Of a stretch of DNA of 6,436 nucleotides, positions 1 to 6,429 are shown in pieces (the stretch's first letter is position 1; every line of letters begins with the position of its first letter). The DNA comes from Gemmataceae bacterium. Lineage in GTDB: Bacteria > Planctomycetota > Planctomycetia > Gemmatales > Gemmataceae. Location of the stretch: the NCBI GenBank assembly GCA_017853285.1, contig JAFMJU010000238.1, positions 1-6,436 of the forward strand, given 5' to 3'. Made by a program: the position numbers and the translations under genes. The notes below the pieces were generated by a model that worked only from the letters and a program-made list of their open reading frames with translations, had not been told where the DNA came from and made no database searches.

Positions 1-625
1 TCAGGCTCAACTCGCTGGTGGTGGTGGTGGGCAGGTTGTTCACCACAAATGGCGCCTGCCCGCTGGATGCCACCATACGCCAAAGGATGGCGTAGTCACC
101 CCGGTTTTCCGGTGAATGGTACCCCAACTGAAGCGTGGGCATCGCGGTCCAATCGAGCGGGGCCTGGGGCACTATGACAGGCACCTGTACCCCGGTTGGA
201 TAAGTGACCGTGCCCTGAAGGTGCTGGCCAACAGCCGGATAAACGATGCCCACATCCACACCGAACCACATCTTTCCGTCCGGCCCGAGTTGCTGCCAGG
301 CAGGTTCGACCTTGGGTTTTATCCAGGGTGGAACGGAGGGGTCTGGGCCGCTGGGTGCCGCGAACAGGGGAGGCGGAGAATATCCGGGAGGCGGTGTGGC
401 CCCTGGAACCGTTGAATCCAACGGCCCCGGTTGGCCTGGCACTGGAACAAGGGGATACAAAGGAGATCCCGGGGGTGCCGGTGACAGCCCGGGACTTCCC
501 TCCAGGGGAGACACCGGGGCCGGCTGGCCTCCTGCCCCGGGCCCCAAAAGCGGGGGCCCCAAACCGGGTGCCTGGTGGGGGGTAACCTCCACCAGCATCA
601 ACAACATCCAGCCCGCCAAAACCAT
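1..625 (-). CDS. Secreted proline-rich protein with putative outer-membrane beta-barrel domain (C-terminus cut by window edge)
   Basis: The frame is open for 208 codons from the ATG at 623-625 to the left edge, so the C-terminus is missing. Residues 1-13 are strongly hydrophobic (MVLAGWMLLMLVEV) and look like a signal-peptide core, but no positive charge precedes them at this start. Residues 16-108 are low complexity, with 32 prolines in 93 residues, many glycines and no cysteine, as in an extended surface or periplasmic linker. From residue 118 (MWFGVDVGIVYP) the sequence alternates polar and hydrophobic residues in short strands with aromatic ends, including LDWTAMPTLQLGYH and RGDYAILWRMVASSG. 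I recognise this pattern from planctomycetal outer-membrane beta-barrel proteins; the assignment is pattern-based, with no family match run. The gene lies downstream of the PilT-like gene on the same strand. The start is uncertain: only a weak, distant AGGTGA precedes it, while a better ribosome site and ATG lie in the same frame behind a TGA. The overlapping 181-residue frame at 96-641 is a shadow. Confidence 0.72.
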   Translation of the reverse strand, partial: MVLAGWMLLMLVEVTPHQAPGLGPPLLGPGAGGQPAPVSPLEGSPGLSPAPPGSPLYPLVPVPGQPGPLDSTVPGATPPPGYSPPPLFAAPSGPDPSVPPWIKPKVEPAWQQLGPDGKMWFGVDVGIVYPAVGQHLQGTVTYPTGVQVPVIVPQAPLDWTAMPTLQLGYHSPENRGDYAILWRMVASSGQAPFVVNNLPTTTTSELSL

Positions 626-637
626 GGGTGGCCCCGA

Positions 638-697
638 TCACCTATTGCCCGGACCAACTCCAAGCGCACTCCACCCGGGCCGCAAGGAGATACCCAT
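638..697 (-). CDS. 19-codon leader frame, in phase with the beta-barrel gene and ended by TGA
   Basis: An ATG at 695-697 follows a strong GGAGG at 705-709 with a 7-base spacer, the best translation start signal in this part of the window. It encodes MGISLRPGWSALGVGPGNR and stops at TGA (638-640). After only four more codons in the same frame comes the ATG at 623-625 of the proline-rich/beta-barrel gene. Three explanations are possible: a leader peptide coupled to the main gene by reinitiation; the true N-terminus of that gene interrupted by a nonsense change (CGA to TGA would restore a basic n-region before the hydrophobic core); or a sequencing error. The sequence alone cannot decide. The peptide has no recognisable domain. 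Confidence 0.35.
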   Translation of the reverse strand: MGISLRPGWSALGVGPGNR

Positions 698-704
698 GCC
701 CTAC

Positions 705-709
705 CCTCC
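705..709 (-). promoter_or_regulatory. Strong ribosome binding site (GGAGG) for the 697 start
   Basis: The minus strand reads GGAGGGTAGGGC followed by ATG. GGAGG lies 7 bases before that ATG, which is optimal. It lies too far upstream of the ATG at 625 (79 bases) to serve it directly. This mismatch is the reason to suspect that translation of the beta-barrel gene begins at 697 or is coupled to a leader. Confidence 0.6.
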
Positions 710-739
710 GCGGCAAGACCATCGGGCAATCTCGCACAA

Positions 740-763
740 CCTTAGCCAGCCAAACAGCTTAGG
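740..763 (-). other. Weak hairpin directly after the PilT-like gene
   Basis: On the minus strand CCTAAGC and GCTAAGG can form a 7-bp stem with one A-A mismatch around a 10-base loop. It begins one base after the stop codon of the PilT-like gene. No run of T follows, so it is not a convincing intrinsic terminator. It could be an RNA-processing or attenuating structure within a transcript continuing into the downstream gene, or chance. Confidence 0.25.
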
Positions 764-764
764 T

Positions 765-1853
765 TCAGCGGGCCAACATTGAAGGCTCCCGCACATTCCG
801 CTCCGCCACCTCGCGTGAGATTTTGCCCGCTCTCAAAAGTTGCCGGATCGATTCGTCGAAACTGACCATTCCCTCCTCCTTTCCGGTCAGCAGATAATTG
901 TCGAGAGACTCCAATTTGCCTTGGCGGATGCCGCTGGCGATTGGGTTGGTGTTCCACAAAACTTCCAGGGCCAGGTGCCGTTTTCCCCCGGAGCCGGCAT
1001 CAGGTAACAGCCGCTGGGCCACCACCACTCTCAAACCCAATGCCAACTGGGAGCGTATGTCCTTTTGCAGATCCTGGGGAAAGAGGTCGGCGTAACGGCT
1101 GACAGCACCCTTGGCATCCCGGGTGTGGAGGGTGGTTAGAACCAGGTGACCTGTCTCGGCGGCACTCAACGCCATCTGCGCGGTCTCACGGTCCCGCACC
1201 TCGCCAACGAGGATAATATCCGGGTCCTGCCGCAGGCCATATTTCAACCCGTCGGCAAAAGTCAGCACATCGGTCCCCACCTCCCGCTGGGTGACCAGGG
1301 AGTCCTCGCACCGTGAGAAGCGATATTCAACCGGTTCTTCGACAGTCAGGATGCGGTTCCCGCCCTCGCGGTTGATGCGATCGACAAGCATAGCCAGGGA
1401 GGTGGATTTTCCGGAACCGGTCGGCCCGGTGAAGATGACAAGCCCATCGCGAATGGAAGCCAATCGCTCCGCGAGGTTGCCAGGAAAACCGGCCCATTCC
1501 ATCGACGGGATAGCCGGTGGAATCAGTCGCAAACACGCACCGACCAGCCCGGTGGCATGGAAAAAATTGGTTCGAAACCTGCGTTCACCCTCCGCACCCC
1601 ATGGCACCGTCAGGGCTGTATCGAGGTTCTTTTCCAACCGTAATTTCTCCCGGGCATCCGGGGAAACAAGTTGCCCCAGCAACAAGTCCATGTCACCCGT
1701 CGACAATGGACCCACCGGGGCATGGACCAGCCTTCCATTGACCCGTACCAATGGCACCAAGCCTGGCATCAGGTGGATATCGGAGGCATCCCGCTCAATG
1801 GCGTGGCCAAACACCGACTGAAGAATGGCGGGTAATCCGGGCGTCATATCCAT
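765..1853 (-). CDS. PilT/PilU-type twitching-motility ATPase (GspE/PilT family)
   Basis: Complete protein of 362 residues, normal length for PilT. Family members are cytoplasmic hexamers that use ATP hydrolysis to depolymerise type IV pili at the inner-membrane platform. Visible in order: the N-terminal domain with DASDIHLMPG (22-31) and VRVNGRL (37-42); Walker A GPTGSGKST (143-151); Asp box ILTVEEPVEY (168-177); Walker B DPDIILVGEVRD (210-221); and the His box ETGHLVLTTLHT (233-244), with both histidines kept. The C-terminal motif is unusual: where PilT has AIRNLIRE, this protein has IASGIRQG (305-312), keeping the second arginine (R310) but losing the first. Start chosen at the ATG at 1851-1853 because GGAAGGG (1861-1867) sits 7 bases upstream; an in-frame start at 1889 would add 12 residues and has no such support. 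No other pilus genes are in the window, so PilT, PilU or a planctomycete-specific ATPase are all possible; no symbol is assigned. Likely cotranscribed with the downstream beta-barrel gene, 67 bases away. Confidence 0.93.
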   Translation of the reverse strand: MDMTPGLPAILQSVFGHAIERDASDIHLMPGLVPLVRVNGRLVHAPVGPLSTGDMDLLLGQLVSPDAREKLRLEKNLDTALTVPWGAEGERRFRTNFFHATGLVGACLRLIPPAIPSMEWAGFPGNLAERLASIRDGLVIFTGPTGSGKSTSLAMLVDRINREGGNRILTVEEPVEYRFSRCEDSLVTQREVGTDVLTFADGLKYGLRQDPDIILVGEVRDRETAQMALSAAETGHLVLTTLHTRDAKGAVSRYADLFPQDLQKDIRSQLALGLRVVVAQRLLPDAGSGGKRHLALEVLWNTNPIASGIRQGKLESLDNYLLTGKEEGMVSFDESIRQLLRAGKISREVAERNVREPSMLAR

Positions 1854-1860
1854 TATTTTT

Positions 1861-1867
1861 CCCTTCC
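1861..1867 (-). promoter_or_regulatory. Ribosome binding site (GGAAGGG) fixing the PilT-like start
   Basis: The minus strand reads GGAAGGG, then seven A/T bases, then ATG at 1851-1853. The purine run and spacing decide between this ATG, the next ATG two codons downstream (1845-1847) and the longer frame starting at 1889. Confidence 0.7.
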
Positions 1868-1893
1868 AACAACTGGTCACCGCCCGCAACTCC

Positions 1894-1924
1894 GGTTAGG
1901 CTTGGGCAAAGGTCATGCCTAACC
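1894..1924. promoter_or_regulatory. 31-bp dyad (perfect 8-bp inverted repeat) between divergent genes: candidate operator or leader hairpin
   Basis: GGTTAGGC (1894-1901) and GCCTAACC (1917-1924) are exact reverse complements, 15 bases apart, with half-site centres 23 bp apart, about two helical turns. The stem could extend by two or three pairs beyond a T-T mismatch. It lies 41-71 bases upstream of the PilT-like start and about 104 bases upstream of the DUF3500 gene. This position suits a dimeric regulator acting on one or both divergent promoters, or an RNA hairpin in the leader of the PilT-like transcript. No T-run follows on either strand, so a terminator is unlikely. I could not place a convincing -35/-10 pair around it: a TTGACT at 1943-1948 on the plus strand has no good -10 partner. 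Confidence 0.4.
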
Positions 1925-2015
1925 TCAAACTCGAATCGTTCGTTGACTCTACACCCGCCCGGCAATCCAGGCATGAAGCTTTTTTAAACTGTCTTCCGGT
2001 TGTTACCGCCCCCTT

Positions 2016-2020
2016 GGAGG
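2016..2020 (+). promoter_or_regulatory. Ribosome binding site (GGAGG) fixing the DUF3500 start
   Basis: GGAGG lies 7 bases before the ATG at 2028-2030. A TTG two codons earlier (2022-2024) is in frame but only one base from the GGAGG, too close for initiation, so the ATG is preferred. Confidence 0.75.
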
Positions 2021-2027
2021 ATTGGCC

Positions 2028-3059
2028 ATGACTCCCCTGAACCGACTTCCCGGACAAGCCAATTGCGACCGCCGTGGCTTTTTGGCCGCGGCGGCGTTGG
2101 CGGCCTCCGTCCTAACGGCAAGCCGTCCCCTTTTGGCTGCACCCCCCACCATGAAAAGCGGCGCGGAAGAGGCGGCCGCCCGGCTTTTCCGAACCCTCAG
2201 CCCGGAGCAGAAACGGACCATTGCCTTTTCATGGGATCATCAGGACAAGGACCGCGGGCTCCTGCGGACTTTTGTCTCCAACAATTGGCAAGTCACCCCG
2301 GCACACATACGCTCCGACTTTTACTCGGCCGCGCAACAAACCTTGGCGCGCGAGGTGTTCGAGCAGTTGGTCGCCCCCTCCTGGCTTCCCAAATTTCTCC
2401 AACAATTGAAGGATGACACTGAAGGCAAGCCTTGGGGCAATGAGCTGAGCCTGGCATTTTTTGGAGAACCCCAGGACAAATTCCAGATGGTGCTGACAGG
2501 CCGGCACCTCACCCTGAGAGCCGACGGCGGCAGTTTGCCCCAGGCAGCTTTCGGGGGCCCCATTTTTTACGGCCACGCGGGCCAAAGCTTCAATGAAAAG
2601 GCGGATCACCCGGGAAATGTTTTCTGGTCGCAGGCGTTGCTTGCCAATCGCCTTTTCCCGATGCTGACCCAGGATCAACAAAAGGAGGCCCTGGTTGCCA
2701 AGGCCCCCGCCGAGGCCGCGGTCAGTTTTCGCAAAGATAAGGCGGAAATCCCGGGCCTGGCCGTCACGGACATGACCGCGGCCCAGAAAAATCACCTTGG
2801 GTTGGTTCTGGCCAACCTGATGGAACCGTTCCGCACCGAGGACAGGGACAAGGTTCGGGCATGTCTGGAAAAGCGTGGCGGACTGGATGCCTGCCGCATC
2901 ATTTTTTACCAGTCGGGCGACATCGGCAACGACCGCGTTTGGGACAATTGGCGCCTTGAGGGGCCCGCCTTTGTCTGGCACTTCCGCGGATCACCCCATG
3001 TTCATGTGTGGGTGAACATCAGCGAAGATCCGCTTCAGGCGCTCAATGCCAGGGGATAA
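2028..3059 (+). CDS. Tat-exported DUF3500-like protein
   Basis: 343 residues, complete. The N-terminus is a twin-arginine signal: N12-C-D-R15-R16-G-F-L, a hydrophobic stretch at 18-31, and a likely cleavage site near A37/A38. The protein should therefore be folded in the cytoplasm and exported by the Tat pathway. The mature part begins with a helical segment (EEAAARLFRTLSPEQKRTIAF, 47-67). It then has the blocks I associate with DUF3500 proteins: MVLTGRHLTLRADG (154-167), GGPIFYGH (177-183) with HPGNVFW (194-200), and a C-terminal WRLEGPAFVWHFRG followed by SPHVHVWVN (308-330). The family has no established biochemical role as far as I know; the conserved histidines (H160, H183, H324, H326) could suggest metal binding, but that is conjecture. 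It is a single-gene unit: the gene to the left is divergent and the gene to the right convergent, its stop codon touching this one. The family assignment comes from recalled motifs, not a search. Confidence 0.85.
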   Translation: MTPLNRLPGQANCDRRGFLAAAALAASVLTASRPLLAAPPTMKSGAEEAAARLFRTLSPEQKRTIAFSWDHQDKDRGLLRTFVSNNWQVTPAHIRSDFYSAAQQTLAREVFEQLVAPSWLPKFLQQLKDDTEGKPWGNELSLAFFGEPQDKFQMVLTGRHLTLRADGGSLPQAAFGGPIFYGHAGQSFNEKADHPGNVFWSQALLANRLFPMLTQDQQKEALVAKAPAEAAVSFRKDKAEIPGLAVTDMTAAQKNHLGLVLANLMEPFRTEDRDKVRACLEKRGGLDACRIIFYQSGDIGNDRVWDNWRLEGPAFVWHFRGSPHVHVWVNISEDPLQALNARG

Positions 3060-6000
3060 TCAGGCACCGGCAAAGGTTTCCGTGCCTTCAACCGCCATCT
3101 TTTCCCATGCCGCATCCCAATCGGCGTAAGAAAATGGGCGGAAGGGCACAAGCACCTCACGGGGCTTCACCGATGGCCAACCGGCCCGGTTCGGCCGCAA
3201 CCACCCGACCCCATCGGTTGGGTAATCCGCATGGTGCCCTTCGCGGTTGAAGACCCGAATCACACCACTTTCGGATTTGAGCGCCACCAGGCCGGGAATG
3301 AATCTCTCCCAATCGGCCCGGGAAAGAAGCGCTCCAGACTTGTGCCACAAGCCCTCCACCAACAAATCCAACCGGGCATTCAGGCTCGGCCCCAGATCCG
3401 AACGATGGGCAAGGGCCTCCATCCACCAGCCCCGCCAGGCCAAGGTTACTTCGAGGAAACCCAAGTCCCCGATGCCAAGGCGTGCATGGACACGCTGGGG
3501 GCCACCCTCCAGTTTTTCAAGGACCATTTCCGGCCCTGCAGGGCATAGCCTCCAAACATCCACTAGTTCTTGCCTGAAAAAATCCCGAATCAATGCATAA
3601 TCGTGGTGAAGGGTCTCCGCCAGCACGGCTCGGGAGACAGCCCCGCCCCTCCGCAGTCGCCTGTACAGCTTGGGCAAGGTGCCTGAATGGAATCCCGGGG
3701 CAAGCATTCCCCGCATGGACTCACCATGCCCACCCACCACCACGGGACGGAGGAACCGCGGTTGATTGGCGCGGTACAGACGCCAATTCTCCTTCAGTTC
3801 CCACACCAGAAAACCCATGAATCCGGGAATCAGAGTCAGAACAAACGTGACCGTGGCCAGCACCTCAAGGTAATTTTTGCCGGTGCTGGCGGAAATACTC
3901 GAGGCGATACCGGGAGCCATGGTCAGCATCAGTTTGTGGCCCACGGTCACAACCGGAAAATGCTTGACCGGATTGACCTGCGGCTCGACAAAAATCAGCA
4001 AAACCGCGCGGATGATGTAGATGAATGGCGAGATCAGGATGCTGGCCAAACCGCGTGCAACCAGGCTGGATAGTTTGCCAGAAGGCGGCTGCAACAGCAA
4101 ACGCTCCAATGACCGCAACCAAAGCGACACCACCTCCATCAGCCAGCGGAAAAACACAACAATCCAGTCAAATATCGCCAGGATCAGCGCCAGCCCCAAA
4201 TGGTTCCAGGCCCAGGCGAACATATCCATGAACGCCTCCTCCACCAATCGCCAGGGGGAGGAGAGAAACAGAGCGACCAGAGCCGAGAAAACGCAGAACC
4301 AAAGCCCGTCCCCGGCCGGCGGCAGCCACCCCGCATACCGGAGAACCAGCATGGCCACCAGCGCTTCGGCTCCCGGCCTGACCCCGTGCTGGTAAATCTG
4401 CCGGATGTACGGAAGGCGGATGAACCACCGGACCCCCTTGAAAAATAGGCCTGGAAGGTCCACCAGCAGTCGATGAAGACCCACCCCCACTTTCCAAAGG
4501 ATCCTCGCGCACCGTTTTCGCGCAAGGGGTGAGTAGATGAGCAGGGACACAAAGGCCCCCACTCCCAGATAGGCCAGGCTGTTACCCAGGATGAGTTCTG
4601 ATTTCTTCTCGTCCAGCTCCACCTGCAGTGGCAGCCAGGATGATCCTGAAATCTGCTCACCCAGAACCTCCAGCAAAAACCGCTTGTGTCCGGTGACCGC
4701 CATTGCAAGGTTCACCAGTTCCTGGACTCCCTTGAATGCCACATAAACAATGGCCAAGGGAAACAACAGGTACAGGAACAGTGCCCGCCCTGGTGGGTTG
4801 CCATAAAAAAGCGAGCTCAGGCGCTGCAAGCCGCGCATGTAAATCTCGCCCGGCCGATAGGCACCAGGCAGGTCGGCGGCCAGTTTCCGGTCGGCGCGCA
4901 GCAGCAGATCGCCCTTCAACCATTCCGCCGGCCCTTCCAGATCGGCCAACTTCATGCGATGGCTCGCCAGTGCGTCGCGCAGGTCCCCCAGGGCTATCTC
5001 GCCCCGTTTGGCAAGGCGGTCAAGCAATTCGTCCACCACCTGGCGCCAGGCTAATCCCTCCAGCACCCGTTCGGGGACAAGGCCCACCTTCCGGAAGGCC
5101 GATTCCACCACAGGCCCCACGAGACGACGGATGGATTCACGCGCACCATCCTCGCACAGGTGCAACTGGTGGAGCAGATCCCGGGTCTCGCCCGCCGACA
5201 ATCCGATTTTGCCCACCTGGACCGCGGCGGCCCGGATGGACCGGATGGCCATCAGCCAACCGGAATATGGCAATTCCCGTCTGAAGGGCTCCCTGCCAAG
5301 GGACAACAACCATCGGAAAGCATCCACTTTTTCAAGTGCCGTTCCGGCCAGGGAAACCGCCTGCCGCACATCCTCCAAAATGGACCGCGCCACCGGCGCC
5401 CCGGTACCGGCCAACCTGTAAACCGGAGCCAAAGCCCGCGCCAACTTGTCTTTGGACAATGGGTGAAGGATATCGGTGGAAAATCGCGCCGCCAGCCTCG
5501 CCGCCAATTCCTGGCTGGCCGCGCAGGGTAAGGTCACCGGCGAATCAGGAACCGGCACACGCAATCCGTCCAATCTCAGGGCAAGTTCCCGTGGCCCCTC
5601 AAGGAACGAATGCCGCCACAACAAGGCATCGATGGTTTTGGGGTCGACCGAGGGGAACCACCACTGGATCGCATCCGGATCCACGAGGGACAATTCCAGC
5701 GCGGTGGAGAGGAATTCCTCGCGCTCTTCCCAAGGTTTGGCTCCGGGTATCAACCGTTTTTCCTCGGCCAATACCCCCATCACCTCTTCCCATACCCGCT
5801 CATCCAGGGATTCCCCGAAGGCCAACCAACCCTCATGGTTTTCTGGACGGTTCTGGGAAAAGGCACGGTCCGCGGCCAAATGGACAAGGCGCCCCTTCAA
5901 CCAGTCGTACAGTTCAAATTCACTCCAGGCAGCGATGGTGCCCGGTGATGGCCTGGCGATCAGCAACAACCACTCCGGAATCTGTCCTTGGCCGGAGACC

Positions 6001-6248
6001 ATCAATTCCTGGGCGGTTGCATGGTGCAGCGCGTCGCGGCTTCGAACCGCCAGGCCCCAACCGTGGGGCACCAGCAGGGCCAACCCATCCAAATCCCTCA
6101 ATCGGACGAGAAGGCGGCGAACCACCCTCCCGGAAACCAGTTTGGCAGTGGGCTCCAACCGGCTCAGCAGGCTATCGAGGATTTGGTATCCGGCGTCCGC
6201 GTCCAAATGGCGAGTACCCTGGATCAATTGCAGATCGGGATATCGCAA
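3060..6248 (-). CDS. Large polytopic membrane protein, planctomycete-type, unknown function
   Basis: About 1062 residues, open from a TTG at 6246-6248 to TGA at 3060-3062. Residues 1-480 are soluble, partly helical, and rich in Leu, Arg and Glu. Residues 488-820 hold roughly seven to nine membrane segments, the clearest near 488-506, 553-573, 627-642, 648-664, 684-710, 731-753 and 794-818. Residues 821-1062 form a second soluble domain. Two striking blocks follow the late membrane segments: EPQVNPVKHFPVVTVGHKL (755-773), and GGHGES followed by APGFHSGTLPK (839-860). I associate both with large hypothetical membrane proteins of planctomycetes, from memory only. No ATPase, protease, kinase or transporter motif is visible, so no function is offered. 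The start is uncertain: an in-frame TGA lies at 6255-6257, no ATG occurs before residue 83, and no good Shine-Dalgarno precedes the TTG. The coding frame itself is secure. Many frames on the other strand here are shadows. Confidence 0.85.
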   Translation of the reverse strand: MRYPDLQLIQGTRHLDADAGYQILDSLLSRLEPTAKLVSGRVVRRLLVRLRDLDGLALLVPHGWGLAVRSRDALHHATAQELMVSGQGQIPEWLLLIARPSPGTIAAWSEFELYDWLKGRLVHLAADRAFSQNRPENHEGWLAFGESLDERVWEEVMGVLAEEKRLIPGAKPWEEREEFLSTALELSLVDPDAIQWWFPSVDPKTIDALLWRHSFLEGPRELALRLDGLRVPVPDSPVTLPCAASQELAARLAARFSTDILHPLSKDKLARALAPVYRLAGTGAPVARSILEDVRQAVSLAGTALEKVDAFRWLLSLGREPFRRELPYSGWLMAIRSIRAAAVQVGKIGLSAGETRDLLHQLHLCEDGARESIRRLVGPVVESAFRKVGLVPERVLEGLAWRQVVDELLDRLAKRGEIALGDLRDALASHRMKLADLEGPAEWLKGDLLLRADRKLAADLPGAYRPGEIYMRGLQRLSSLFYGNPPGRALFLYLLFPLAIVYVAFKGVQELVNLAMAVTGHKRFLLEVLGEQISGSSWLPLQVELDEKKSELILGNSLAYLGVGAFVSLLIYSPLARKRCARILWKVGVGLHRLLVDLPGLFFKGVRWFIRLPYIRQIYQHGVRPGAEALVAMLVLRYAGWLPPAGDGLWFCVFSALVALFLSSPWRLVEEAFMDMFAWAWNHLGLALILAIFDWIVVFFRWLMEVVSLWLRSLERLLLQPPSGKLSSLVARGLASILISPFIYIIRAVLLIFVEPQVNPVKHFPVVTVGHKLMLTMAPGIASSISASTGKNYLEVLATVTFVLTLIPGFMGFLVWELKENWRLYRANQPRFLRPVVVGGHGESMRGMLAPGFHSGTLPKLYRRLRRGGAVSRAVLAETLHHDYALIRDFFRQELVDVWRLCPAGPEMVLEKLEGGPQRVHARLGIGDLGFLEVTLAWRGWWMEALAHRSDLGPSLNARLDLLVEGLWHKSGALLSRADWERFIPGLVALKSESGVIRVFNREGHHADYPTDGVGWLRPNRAGWPSVKPREVLVPFRPFSYADWDAAWEKMAVEGTETFAGA

Positions 6249-6406
6249 CCCGATTCAAGCATTGGGAAATTGGGGCCACACATCAACCCGGGGAGGCCCA
6301 AGAAACCAAAAGGTCAAGAGCTTCCCCACTCACGACAGCATCCCACAAACCAGGGACCGGGCACAACTTGACCAAACCCTTCTGCCGTGCCGGAATACGG
6401 TTTCGA

Positions 6407-6412
6407 TATGAT
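6407..6412 (+). promoter_or_regulatory. Possible -10 element (TATGAT) for a gene beyond the right edge
   Basis: TATGAT matches the sigma-70 -10 consensus at five of six bases and lies 17 bases before the apparent ribosome binding site at the window end. No good -35 is found at 16-18 bases; a TTGACC exists at 6368-6373 but is 33 bases away. A weak suggestion only. The rest of the region 6249-6436 shows nothing I can support. Confidence 0.25.
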
Positions 6413-6429
6413 ATACCTCGCCATCGCCT

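Noticed and set aside
16..30. Five TGG repeats as a microsatellite
   Set aside because: Too short to claim as a variable repeat; it simply encodes a short threonine run in the partial secreted protein.
96..641. 181-residue minus-strand frame overlapping the proline-rich gene
   Set aside because: Its composition (runs of Arg, Gly, Ala and Ser without hydrophobic patterning) is that of a frame-shifted GC-rich gene, whereas the neighbouring frame gives a hydrophobic start, a proline-rich linker and a beta-strand pattern.
246..782. 178-residue plus-strand frame
   Set aside because: It is antisense to the proline-rich gene and runs into the PilT-like gene's 3' end; its Gly/Pro content only mirrors the opposite strand.
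1943..1971. Sigma-70 promoter based on TTGACT at 1943-1948
   Set aside because: At 16-18 bases spacing the following sequence (ATCCAG, TCCAGG or CCAGGC) does not resemble a -10 element.
1979..1990. T-run followed by AAA (CTTTTTTAAAC) as a terminator
   Set aside because: No gene on either strand ends nearby and no GC-rich stem precedes it; it lies inside a divergent promoter region.
2229..2981. 250-residue minus-strand frame
   Set aside because: It lies fully within the DUF3500 gene, antisense to it, and shows no motif; the DUF3500 frame has a ribosome site, a Tat signal and family blocks.
3063..3086. Hairpin after the DUF3500 stop as an intrinsic terminator
   Set aside because: The stem is only 5 bp before a C-C mismatch, and no T-run follows; it also lies inside the coding region of the opposing gene.
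5476..6411. 311-residue plus-strand frame
   Set aside because: It lies almost wholly antisense to the large membrane protein, has Ser/Arg/Asn-rich composition without domain-like patterning, and has no support as a gene.
6314..6424. 36-residue minus-strand frame (MARYIISKPYSG...)
   Set aside because: It has a weak AGG only three bases before the ATG, no recognisable feature and a length expected by chance. It also overlaps the apparent start region of a plus-strand gene.
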